A stretch of 31,695 bases of DNA from CAZWVA01 sp964636885 (GTDB taxonomy: Bacteria > Desulfobacterota_D > UBA1144 > Nemesobacterales > CSP1-2). This document shows positions 20,949-28,506 of the stretch, in pieces. A program made the translations under genes and the position numbers. Numbering within the stretch: position 1 is the first letter of the stretch; every line of letters starts with the position of its first letter. The stretch covers positions 1 through 31,695 of the forward strand of contig CAZWVA010000030.1 of NCBI GenBank assembly GCA_964636885.1, in the 5' to 3' direction. The notes beneath the pieces were generated by a model that had not been told where the DNA came from, searched no databases, and saw only the letters and a program-made list of their open reading frames with translations.

Positions 20949-22284
20949 GGTATTGGTTGTAGATGACGACGAAGAGTTGGTAAGCGCGGTAAAGGAGCTC
21001 CTAGAAAGGAGGAAGTACGAGGTAATTACCGCCTATTCAGGGAACGAGGCTATTGAGAAGGCCTCGACCATCCCAGATATAAGCGTGGCCCTCCTCGACC
21101 TCGTCATGCCGATGATGGATGGTTTTACTCTGCTTGAGAAGCTTAAAGGGATCCATCCTGAGATAAGCGTTATCATAATAACGGGCCATGGTACTGTACC
21201 CACAGCCGTAGAGGCGATAAAGCGCGGGGCCACGGATTTTATCACAAAGCCCTTCGATAAGGACGTGCTTTTAAAGAAGCTGGAGATAATATCAAAGGCG
21301 TATGAACTTGAGAACAGGATAAGCGAACTAAAGGAGATAGTCTCCGAGAAGTACGGCTTTGAGTACATAGTAAGCGGCTCCCATGTGATGAGAAGGGTGT
21401 TTGAAAAGGCCTCCGCCGCGGCACGAATCGACGCCCCTGTCTTTATCGTAGGGGAGACGGGAACGGGAAAGGAGCTCCTTGCAAAGGCCATACACCTAAA
21501 GAGCGAAAGAAGGGATCACCCTTTTATTGCCGTAAACTGCGCCGCCATCCCCAAGGAGCTTATGGAATCCGAACTCTTCGGTTATAAGAAGGGGTCCTTT
21601 ACCGGAGCAGTAAGGGACTACGACGGTCTTTTCATAGCCGCCAATAAGGGAACCATCTTTCTCGATGAGCTGGGGGAGATGCCGAAGGATCTCCAAGTAA
21701 AACTGCTAAGGGTTCTCGAGGAGAACAAGGTCCGTCCCATTGGACACACAAGTGAGATACCATTTGATACGAGGGTAATAGCGGCAAGCAACCGTTCCAT
21801 AGAGGAGCTTAAGAACACCTATCTGAGAGAAGACCTCTTCTTTAGACTGGCCGTTGTGGTTATAGAGCTCCCCCCCCTCAGGGAGAGGAGGGAGGATATC
21901 CCCCTGCTAATAGAGTACTTTATAAAAAGGCTCAACCAGAAGTACTCAAGAAACATAAAGGGGGTATCCGAAGGCGTTCTCACATCGATCTATCAATACG
22001 ATTTCCCCGGGAATATAAGAGAGCTAGAGAACCTGTTAGAAGGCATAATCGCCGTGTCTCCACCGGATAAGGAGATCATAGTAGAGAAGGACTTAAAGGC
22101 ACACCTTCTCTGGCATGAGAAAAAGGCCTCGGAGCACATGCTTCTTTCCCTGGAGAAACTTGAAAAGTTCGCTCTGGAGCAGGCCCTTCGTGAATCTCAG
22201 GGTAATAAATCAAAGGCAGCGGAGATCCTAGGCATATCAAGGGATACCCTGTATAGAAAGCTAAAACAATTCGGCATAGAGTAG
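20935..22284 (+). CDS. NtrC-family sigma-54-dependent response regulator
   Basis: A 449-aa activator. The receiver domain (1 to about 120; VLVVDDDEE, phospho-Asp55 in LLDLVMP, Lys in ITKPFDKD) is followed by an AAA+ domain (about 145-385) with Walker A GETGTGKE, ESELFGYKKGSFTGA (GAFTGA-loop variant GSFTGA, which contacts sigma-54), Walker B FLDELGEM and DLFFRL. A Fis-type helix-turn-helix ends the protein (NKSKAAEILGISRDTLYRKL). The start chosen is TTG 20935, 8 nt after GGAGGA, giving MHRLKVLVVDDD; a GTG at 20893 is an alternative. It overlaps the kinase gene by 14 bp. It is a good candidate for the activator that binds the TGTCAGA repeats in this window, but this is untested. Confidence 0.92.
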   Translation: MHRLKVLVVDDDEELVSAVKELLERRKYEVITAYSGNEAIEKASTIPDISVALLDLVMPMMDGFTLLEKLKGIHPEISVIIITGHGTVPTAVEAIKRGATDFITKPFDKDVLLKKLEIISKAYELENRISELKEIVSEKYGFEYIVSGSHVMRRVFEKASAAARIDAPVFIVGETGTGKELLAKAIHLKSERRDHPFIAVNCAAIPKELMESELFGYKKGSFTGAVRDYDGLFIAANKGTIFLDELGEMPKDLQVKLLRVLEENKVRPIGHTSEIPFDTRVIAASNRSIEELKNTYLREDLFFRLAVVVIELPPLRERREDIPLLIEYFIKRLNQKYSRNIKGVSEGVLTSIYQYDFPGNIRELENLLEGIIAVSPPDKEIIVEKDLKAHLLWHEKKASEHMLLSLEKLEKFALEQALRESQGNKSKAAEILGISRDTLYRKLKQFGIE

Positions 22285-22313
22285 TTTGGCTCGGTTGAAT
22301 CGAGGCCTTCCAT

Positions 22314-23219
22314 TTAGTCCCCCTTCGCTTCGACACAAGAGATCCAACTGAGTATGGCCCTTATGGTTTCGTCTGGGTTTCCCATACAGTCATGCATGGC
22401 GTTCGGTATGTACCTTACCGTTACATCCTGGTTTCCCGCCTCGCGGGCCAGACGGGCTAGTTCCCTGGATTCCCAAGGCGCGAGTATGTCATCGTTTTCC
22501 CCCTGAAGGAAGAGGATGGGGACCTTCACCCTTGCTATGAGCCTGTTTGTTTTGGCATTATGAGCCTCAGGACCCCTCATGAACCACCATGTCTTATACG
22601 AAAAGATCTCGACATGGAAAGGGTTAAACGTCGGTCCCCAGGCTCGATAAACTATAAAGATCCGGTCGTTTTTACTCCTAGAGGGATCAGGGCCCAAGAT
22701 CTCTCTTGCCCTTTTACACACCTCATCGTAGGAGGGTATACTATTCCACCTCTCCCAGCGCCTCCTTTGGGAATCGGGAAGAGAAAAGGCGCATCCCTCA
22801 AGAATCACCCCCTGGATAGGGGCGTTAGGTCTCTCGGAGGCATAATAGGCGACTATGTTTGCCCCCAGGCTATACCCCAATACAAATATCCTGCGGAACC
22901 CCTCTTCCCTCAATAAGGATACGGCCGCATCTATGTCCATTATGGCGTTATCGAATATCCCATCTCCCATTATCTGTCCTAAAAAGGCCATACGGGTATT
23001 AATAGAGAAGGAGCTGTACCCGTGCTCTAAGAGAGCAGGTGGAATCAGCCTCGGGGTTCCACGGGCGAGGAAGTTGCCGAGCACACCATGGACGTGTATT
23101 ACGATAGGGGTGTTTAACAGGTCTTCTTTCCTCTCAAACCCCTTTGAGAGGAAAAGGGCATCTATCCGGAAGCCGTCCTCCGCCTGAAAACTCATAAGCC
23201 TTTTTTCGCTACGATCCAT
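22314..23219 (-). CDS. Alpha/beta-hydrolase, first of a tandem pair
   Basis: A 301-aa soluble hydrolase. HVHGVLGNF is the oxyanion-hole region, the nucleophile elbow is GYSLGA (Ser117), the acid is in GENDDI (Asp243 or 244) and the His is in NAMHDC (His276). The insert FEIFSYKTWWFMRGPEA-like (about 205-220) is shared with its neighbour, so the two are recent-looking paralogues with a specialised lid. The substrate is unknown. It is the last gene of a four-gene minus-strand run, 27 bp after its paralogue. The start is MDRSEKR because it aligns residue for residue with the neighbour's N-terminus. Confidence 0.85.
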   Translation of the reverse strand: MDRSEKRLMSFQAEDGFRIDALFLSKGFERKEDLLNTPIVIHVHGVLGNFLARGTPRLIPPALLEHGYSSFSINTRMAFLGQIMGDGIFDNAIMDIDAAVSLLREEGFRRIFVLGYSLGANIVAYYASERPNAPIQGVILEGCAFSLPDSQRRRWERWNSIPSYDEVCKRAREILGPDPSRSKNDRIFIVYRAWGPTFNPFHVEIFSYKTWWFMRGPEAHNAKTNRLIARVKVPILFLQGENDDILAPWESRELARLAREAGNQDVTVRYIPNAMHDCMGNPDETIRAILSWISCVEAKGD

Positions 23220-23246
23220 ACCGAGGTTCTGTAGAGGTGGCTCAAC

Positions 23247-24146
23247 CTATTTTCGGAATCTCCTGTCAAGCCACCTTACGACTATATCACCAAGCTCCTC
23301 CTCTTTCCCCTCTAGTGTGTGTCCGGCATTCACGTAGAAGGCAGAGACGTCCCTATTGCCGGCATCGAGGGCGACTTGGGCCAGATCGTAGGTCTCCTGA
23401 GGGTCCACTACGTCGTCATACCAACCCTGGATGAGAAGAATGGGTATCTTTATCCTCTGTATCTGTTTATAGGCCTTTGCACCCTCCGCCTCTGGACCCG
23501 CAAGGAACCACCATGTCTTATACGTGTATATCTCCGTATGCTCAGGGCGATAGGTGTTTCCACGCGCCCTATAGATCAGGATAGTACGGTCTTCTAGGGA
23601 GTTATAGGGGTCTGGTTTCAGTATCTCCTTGGCTTCCTGATATACCTCGTCGTAGGAGGGCTGACTATTCCATCTATTCCACCTGCGACGGATCGAGTCC
23701 GGCATGGAGTAGGGCGTTGCCAGGGCAATCACACCCTTTAGGCTCGGGTACAGAGAGGGATCGTTTCTTATAGACACGTATCTTAGAACGACGCTTCCAC
23801 CCAGGCTATACCCGGATAGAACGATGTTCCTATAGCCCAATCCCTTTAGATAAATTATAGCCGTATCTATCTGCGGTACGGTGTCTTCCAGGATCCCATA
23901 ACCAAAGAACAAACCAAAATTCGCCATTCGTGTGTTTATAGAGAGGGAGGAATAACCGGCCCTTGCCAGAATAGGAGGCAAAAAACGCTGACTCCCATCC
24001 AGGAAGTTTCCAAGAAAGCCGTGCACGTGAATTACGATAGGTTCCTTTTCGTCCCCTTCACCCACAAGGGTAGTGCGGTAGAAGAGGGCGTCTATTTTAC
24101 TATTGCCAAAGGGAATGGATATGAGTTCCTGTTCAACAAAATCCAT
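23247..24146 (-). CDS. Alpha/beta-hydrolase, second of a tandem pair
   Basis: A 299-aa paralogue of the next gene. HVHGFLGNF, nucleophile GYSLGG (Ser114), acid in GWYDDVV and His in NAGHTLEG make a complete triad. Both proteins share a WNRWNSQPSYDEVY/WERWNSIPSYDEVC segment and a YKTWWF lid segment. No signal peptide. It lies 43 bp after the CBM48-esterase gene, so the three hydrolases are likely co-expressed. The substrate could be an ester linked to polysaccharide or lipid, but nothing in the sequence decides this. Confidence 0.85.
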   Translation of the reverse strand: MDFVEQELISIPFGNSKIDALFYRTTLVGEGDEKEPIVIHVHGFLGNFLDGSQRFLPPILARAGYSSLSINTRMANFGLFFGYGILEDTVPQIDTAIIYLKGLGYRNIVLSGYSLGGSVVLRYVSIRNDPSLYPSLKGVIALATPYSMPDSIRRRWNRWNSQPSYDEVYQEAKEILKPDPYNSLEDRTILIYRARGNTYRPEHTEIYTYKTWWFLAGPEAEGAKAYKQIQRIKIPILLIQGWYDDVVDPQETYDLAQVALDAGNRDVSAFYVNAGHTLEGKEEELGDIVVRWLDRRFRK

Positions 24147-24189
24147 CTCTACAAGAAGGATACCTAACGGATCTCACTAAAACACCGCA

Positions 24190-25539
24190 CTAGAATACGA
24201 GTTCGACCTCTTTGTTATCCTCTCGAACCTCTATCTCATGCGTTCCGCTTTTCGTGTCTATAAAAACCATACCGGGCAGCCTTAAGAGCCGAGAATCGAG
24301 TCTCATCCTGATCCTTTTTATGTTTCTGAGGTCGAGTTTGATCCTATCCCTTCCACAGACACTCGCCTCGATTCCAATCGGGTTTCCCGCCTCAAATGGA
24401 GAGAAATCGATCCAGAATACGCCGCTTTTAAAAAAACCATTAGGTGCCGTATAGCTTATAGTCTTCGGGAACCTATTTCTTTTGAACCTACCAAACCAAC
24501 TAAAAACCCTCGGTAGATCCTCGTCTACCATGAGCCACGTATGCCCATGTTCGGGATAACAGACAAATTCCGTTGGGGCCCCGAGCTTTTTTACTATCTC
24601 GTAGAGCACAAGCCCCTCCTCAGGTGGAACGGCTTCGTCCCCCCCACCGTGGGAGACGTAGAGGGGAAGTCTCTTTAGGTTCTTTAACATCCTGTACGGA
24701 TAATCCAGGCTATCTATAAAACCCTCTAATTCCTCCCTCCTCATATCTTTTATCTTATCCCTATAAGACCTAAGACCATAAGGCCCAAACACAACAGCCG
24801 ATGCCGCTATGAGATCAGGGTAGTACATGGAAACCAGTAGCCCTTCTAGGCCACCATAGGACATACCGGTAACAAAAACACGGTCTTCGTCTACCGGGAA
24901 ATCCCTCTTTATAACCTCGAGAAGCTCTGGGAACACCCCTAACTCGCCCTGCCGTATGTACCGACCTCCTAGAGATACAGAAGGAATAACCACGAGGTAT
25001 CCGTTCCTTTTGGCATGTATGTGGATCTCCTGGGATTTGATGTAGTTGTTTAAGCATATAATAACGGGAAGCCTTTTGCCCTCCTCGCATCCGGGAGAGA
25101 TATAATGGAATTCGAACCTTTGATTGTACCTTACCGAGAGATAAGACCCGCAAGAGATACCCCTTCCCTCCAACGAAAACCGATACCTTTCTGGATGTCC
25201 CTCAGGGAGAATATCCCCGTTTTCCCCTATATAGATTACCGAATTGGCACCGCCTGCAACATCTGGATTGAGATCGGGGTTATTAGGGTCGTTTAACCAG
25301 TTGCCGTCAACAACGTACTTGTAGTCGTAGGACCTACCTGGCTTAAGCTCCAAGATGACGCGCCATACGTCGTCTTTTCCCTTTATTAGGGGTGTGGCCC
25401 GTTTTTTCCATCCGTTAAAATCCCCCGCGAGAAAGACCTCCCTGGCAGACGGCGAGTAATAGCTAAATAGAACCCCTTCCTTAACGCGAACCGGTTTAGT
25501 CGCCCACCAGCCTTCGTATCGCCTGAGTACGTCATTCAT
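24190..25539 (-). CDS. CBM48-fused esterase
   Basis: A 449-aa fusion. Residues about 18-105 are a CBM48/AMPK-beta-like glycogen-binding domain (VLFSYYSPSAREVFLAGDFN, W44, VWRVILELKPG, YDYKYVVDGNW). Residues about 125-370 are an alpha/beta-hydrolase of the esterase/prolyl-oligopeptidase type (PVIICLNNY, nucleophile GMSYGG Ser227, HGGGDEAVP acid, PEHGHTW His). The last 80 residues (KTISYTAPNGFFKSGVFWID onward) are beta-rich and unassigned. No signal peptide, so it is probably cytoplasmic and targeted to glycogen or starch. It begins 12 bp after the stop of the 25552-25773 gene and has no good ribosome-binding site of its own, so translation is probably coupled. Confidence 0.85.
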   Translation of the reverse strand: MNDVLRRYEGWWATKPVRVKEGVLFSYYSPSAREVFLAGDFNGWKKRATPLIKGKDDVWRVILELKPGRSYDYKYVVDGNWLNDPNNPDLNPDVAGGANSVIYIGENGDILPEGHPERYRFSLEGRGISCGSYLSVRYNQRFEFHYISPGCEEGKRLPVIICLNNYIKSQEIHIHAKRNGYLVVIPSVSLGGRYIRQGELGVFPELLEVIKRDFPVDEDRVFVTGMSYGGLEGLLVSMYYPDLIAASAVVFGPYGLRSYRDKIKDMRREELEGFIDSLDYPYRMLKNLKRLPLYVSHGGGDEAVPPEEGLVLYEIVKKLGAPTEFVCYPEHGHTWLMVDEDLPRVFSWFGRFKRNRFPKTISYTAPNGFFKSGVFWIDFSPFEAGNPIGIEASVCGRDRIKLDLRNIKRIRMRLDSRLLRLPGMVFIDTKSGTHEIEVREDNKEVELVF

Positions 25540-25551
25540 ACGGTGCTTTAT

Positions 25552-25773
25552 TCAATGGTTCCCCGATCGGGCTGAGTCCAGATAGACCTCGGGTTCGTTT
25601 CTAACCCTATCCGCCAGGGCCTTAGCCTCCTGCCAGGAGGAGGACCGTCCTATATCGATAACCCTCCTAGAGAGCGTACCCTTTGCGTAAAGGACCTTGG
25701 TCTGAGTGTCCCAGAGGATCTGCCAGTTATCCTCCCCTACCCCCCTAATCCAGCCAAATGGAAAGGTTCCCAT
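25552..25773 (-). CDS. Small hypothetical protein
   Basis: A 73-aa protein I do not recognise, beginning MGTFPFGWIRGVGEDNWQIL and ending with an acidic-to-neutral tail. The core has two possible beta-strands and a helix (SSSWQEAKALADRVRNEP). AGGGA about 9 nt upstream supports the ATG. It leads the operon of three hydrolases and may only be translationally coupled to the CBM48-esterase. No signal peptide or membrane segment. Confidence 0.6.
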   Translation of the reverse strand: MGTFPFGWIRGVGEDNWQILWDTQTKVLYAKGTLSRRVIDIGRSSSWQEAKALADRVRNEPEVYLDSARSGNH

Positions 25774-25852
25774 CCCGAAATCCCTGAATCCTTGTTGTTC
25801 TAAGTTCCCTGGATGAGGGAATTATACCCAATATAAAACGAGTTAAAAAACC

Positions 25853-26314
25853 CTAATCAGGAACCTGCCTTACGATCTCTTGGAGTCCCCTACCGCCCCT
25901 AAAAACAACCCTGGTATAACCGCACTCTTTAATCCTATCCATACCCGTTTTGCCCCTATACTCCGTATCTAAGAACGGGTTCACAAAATGCTCCTCTATA
26001 CTGCAATCCGGACAGGTAAATACAACGGTCTCGTTATAGGCCCCTTTCGTTGAAACGTCTATATCCACCCTCTCCATCTCATAATACCTATCCCACATAT
26101 AGGCACACACGCCTCTTAGTGGATTGGGTTTCACAAGGGGTTGTTTTTGTGATTCCCGTTCCTGAACGGTCGGCATTTCGTATGCCTCCTTTTGGGTGGC
26201 CTTTTTAGTATGGGTCGTTTTCTTACTTGAGACCCTGGTCTTCGCCGTAGAAAGGCCATCTAAGAAGGAGAAAAACAAAACGAAAACCGCAACCAAGACG
26301 GTTAGATTCCTCAT
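25853..26314 (-). CDS. Secreted Cys-containing protein, unknown
   Basis: A 153-aa protein with an N-terminal signal peptide (MRNLTVLVAVFVLFFSFLDG, cleavage near STAKTR) and a Lys/Thr-rich linker (about 25-60). The C-terminal domain has four Cys (GVCAY, CPDC, KECGY), which probably bind metal or form disulfides. No lipobox Cys follows the hydrophobic stretch. It is transcribed divergently from the periplasmic rhodanese. GGAGG lies 11 nt before the ATG. The family is not recognised. Confidence 0.68.
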   Translation of the reverse strand: MRNLTVLVAVFVLFFSFLDGLSTAKTRVSSKKTTHTKKATQKEAYEMPTVQERESQKQPLVKPNPLRGVCAYMWDRYYEMERVDIDVSTKGAYNETVVFTCPDCSIEEHFVNPFLDTEYRGKTGMDRIKECGYTRVVFRGGRGLQEIVRQVPD

Positions 26315-26342
26315 ACCTTCTCATCCTCCGGTTTTTGCCTTA

Positions 26343-26413
26343 ATTCTACTACATTTTAAAAAGGGAAGGAATCCCCGGATAGGGATCAACTAAACAAACA
26401 CTTATGTTAGAAT
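26343..26413. promoter_or_regulatory. Divergent promoter region, secreted protein/rhodanese
   Basis: Both directions have a TAGAAT -10-like box: 26343-26348 on the minus strand, and 26408-26413 on the plus strand with an extended TG at 26405. Between them is a short inverted repeat, ATCCC-N6-GGGAT (26371-26386), that could be an operator. Confidence 0.4.
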
Positions 26414-26448
26414 TAAAGAGACGAAAGTAAGGTCTAAAGGGAGAGCTT

Positions 26449-26916
26449 ATGAAGAGAAGAACCATTAAGTTACTGGTCTTAGGGATCATGATCTTAGTGC
26501 TCCTGGTATACGGAGAAGCGTATACCGAAACCGATTCTCCAAAGGCCGAAGGCAAGGGGATAAAGAACATCACTCCAAAAGAGGCCCGAATCCTCATAGA
26601 GAAGAACAAGGATAACCCCGATCTTGTGGTTCTCGATGTTAGAACCCCTGAGGAGTTCTCCGAGGGGCACATAGAAGGCGCCATAAACCTGGATTTCTAT
26701 TCCCCGGATTTTAGAGAAGAGCTGGGCAAGCTCGATAGAAGTAGGACATATATCACACACTGCAGATCCGGAAAAAGAAGCGAAAAGACCCTAGAGATGA
26801 TGAATGAACTCGGATTTAGAGAGGTCTACAATATGGAGGGAGGTATCATTAGATGGATAGAGGAGGGACTTCCAATCACAAAGGAGGCCGATAACAAGAT
26901 CCCTTCTAGCGATTAG
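26449..26916 (+). CDS. Periplasmic rhodanese-domain protein
   Basis: A 155-aa protein. The N-terminal hydrophobic segment LLVLGIMILVLLVYG (about 7-22) is a signal peptide or membrane anchor. A single rhodanese domain follows, with VLDVRTPEEFSEGHIEGAIN, the active-site Cys loop HCRSGKRSE (sulfane sulfur carrier) and VYNMEGGIIRWIEEG. It probably transfers sulfur in the periplasm. The RBS is AAAGGGAG, 5 nt upstream. Its stop overlaps the stop of the convergent 26913-28235 gene by 4 bp, so there is no room for a terminator. Confidence 0.9.
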   Translation: MKRRTIKLLVLGIMILVLLVYGEAYTETDSPKAEGKGIKNITPKEARILIEKNKDNPDLVVLDVRTPEEFSEGHIEGAINLDFYSPDFREELGKLDRSRTYITHCRSGKRSEKTLEMMNELGFREVYNMEGGIIRWIEEGLPITKEADNKIPSSD

Positions 26917-28235
26917 GATATCTCACCAAGACCGGATAAGATCCTGTCTCTCGTAACGAAGTTAAAGTCGATATAGTGCGGTATAGCGGTATCCTCTAGT
27001 GCTTTGAGTTCTCCGGGAAGATCACTTTGGCCGAGCCTACTTATATCACCCCATCGATTCACCAGTTCCCTTGCACGGGAAACGCTACCCTCGGCGAATA
27101 TCCCGAATACCTCTTCGGTTAGGTCTTCAATACCCCTTTCAAGCCTGTCAAAATCCACCTTGAATCTCCCCTCAATGGGATCAAACCCGATAGAACCGTT
27201 TTCCCTGAGATGACTATAGGCGAGAAATGCGGAGGCAGTATCCGGATGGTTGTAAAAACCACCCCTCCTTATATACCTAAACATCTCGGCGATTGAGACG
27301 AGATAGGCTTTAACTAGAGGATCCTCAACCCCCTTTAGAAGGTCCTTTACAACGTACTTAAGACCATAAAGCGCCACCATATCCGATTTGAGCTCGTGAA
27401 GGATGAGATAGACCCTATCCATCTCCGACATATATCTAGAGAGCGAATCCTCCCCGCAGAAGTGCCCTATATCGTGTCCCCTGAGCCAGAGGAGTAGGAG
27501 TCTACCTATGGTTTCATAGTCGAGCCCTTCTATGGTCGAATGATCCATGATGTATCTTCTTGCGATCTCTCTCGATATAAGCTCAAACCTACGGACATAC
27601 AAGTTGATAAAGACGGTTACCCTAGAGAGGGTAGAAAGGTTTTCAGGGCCTCCGCCCGAAAAAAAGACGCAGATCGGCTTATGACGGGTATCGAGTTCCC
27701 CGGCGAGGGAAAACACGTCGATGCACCTCATAAGGGGTAACTTCTCCCTTATCGAAAGGCCCTTCTTCCCACCTGGGACGGGGAGCTTCTCCAAGAGAAA
27801 ACCCAGTCTCGCATCATAGTCCTCTATCAGATCGTTAAAAGACCCATTAACGACCCCGACCGCCCCGGAGTAGAACCTACGGCTGTCCCCTTCCAGAGAG
27901 AAGACCTTTCCCAGAATGAGATCTATGTGGTCCTTCCCCTCATGCCTTAGGGTAATGGAAGAGAGATCGTATATACCACGCGCCATGAGTTCGATCCTCC
28001 TCTCCAGATCGGCTCTATCCTCATAGGATAAAGGGGCCACTCCACTCTTTAGGGTTTGCATGATCCTCTGGAAGATGGCGTTTTCCAGGGTTAGAGGGGG
28101 TTCACACGCCTTCTCCAGATGGTAGAGCGCCTGAACGTACTCAAGGGCACCTAGAAACGACCTAACCGATTCCCTGAGTCCCTCATCGATCCCTACCTCT
28201 ATGTCAACCAGCACGGTTCTCCTGTATCTATCCAT
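26913..28235 (-). CDS. Hypothetical protein with HD..H and E..xD metal-site-like motif
   Basis: A 440-aa mainly helical, soluble protein that I cannot assign with confidence. The most striking part is about residues 250-290: LRGHDIGHFCGEDSLSRYM, then LILHELKSDMVALYGL. The HDxxH and ELKSD spacing recalls zinc or metal sites of gluzincin-like or HD-type hydrolases, but neither family fold is evident. The rest has no signal peptide or repeats. A promoter with TATAAT (28268-28273, minus) lies upstream, divergent from glgP. Treat a hydrolase role as a guess. Confidence 0.6.
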   Translation of the reverse strand: MDRYRRTVLVDIEVGIDEGLRESVRSFLGALEYVQALYHLEKACEPPLTLENAIFQRIMQTLKSGVAPLSYEDRADLERRIELMARGIYDLSSITLRHEGKDHIDLILGKVFSLEGDSRRFYSGAVGVVNGSFNDLIEDYDARLGFLLEKLPVPGGKKGLSIREKLPLMRCIDVFSLAGELDTRHKPICVFFSGGGPENLSTLSRVTVFINLYVRRFELISREIARRYIMDHSTIEGLDYETIGRLLLLWLRGHDIGHFCGEDSLSRYMSEMDRVYLILHELKSDMVALYGLKYVVKDLLKGVEDPLVKAYLVSIAEMFRYIRRGGFYNHPDTASAFLAYSHLRENGSIGFDPIEGRFKVDFDRLERGIEDLTEEVFGIFAEGSVSRARELVNRWGDISRLGQSDLPGELKALEDTAIPHYIDFNFVTRDRILSGLGEIS

Positions 28236-28267
28236 ATAGATTCAACTCTACATTGGGATCCTCTTCT

Positions 28268-28297
28268 ATTATATATAAACCCCGTACGACAAACCAA
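28268..28297 (-). promoter_or_regulatory. Possible sigma-70 promoter of the 26913-28235 gene
   Basis: On the minus strand, TTGGTT (28297-28292) and TATAAT (28273-28268) are 18 nt apart. The start codon is at 28235. Confidence 0.45.
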
Positions 28298-28410
28298 GAC
28301 CACTTCAGACTAGGTCGCTATGACTTTATTTTTTCTTCACACCAGTTAAAATTAGAGAATTTTTTCTGGCTTTTGACGTTTTTTGTCATTTCGTATACCG
28401 GCGGACTTCG

Positions 28411-28432
28411 ACTAGTGGATTAAATCCATAGT
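28411..28432. promoter_or_regulatory. Palindrome upstream of glgP, possible enhancer or operator
   Basis: ACTA-G-TGGATT-A-AATCCA-TAGT is a 10-bp inverted repeat around one base, with one extra G on the left arm. It is centred 66 bp upstream of the glgP -12 box, close to the enhancer spacing in front of the GNAT gene. The arms differ from the TGTCAGA repeats, so a different regulator is likely. Confidence 0.45.
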
Positions 28433-28473
28433 GATTTCGGCAAGTTAGTTATAACAACTCATCCATATAGCGA

Positions 28474-28489
28474 TGGCATAGCCCTTGCA
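28474..28489 (+). promoter_or_regulatory. Sigma-54 promoter of glgP
   Basis: TGGCATAGCCCTTGCA, with -24 GG at 28475-28476 and -12 GC at 28487-28488. It is a full consensus match. Predicted start is about 28500, which lies downstream of the first ATG (28495). Confidence 0.7.
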
Positions 28490-28506
28490 GTCAGATGAAT
28501 ATAGAG

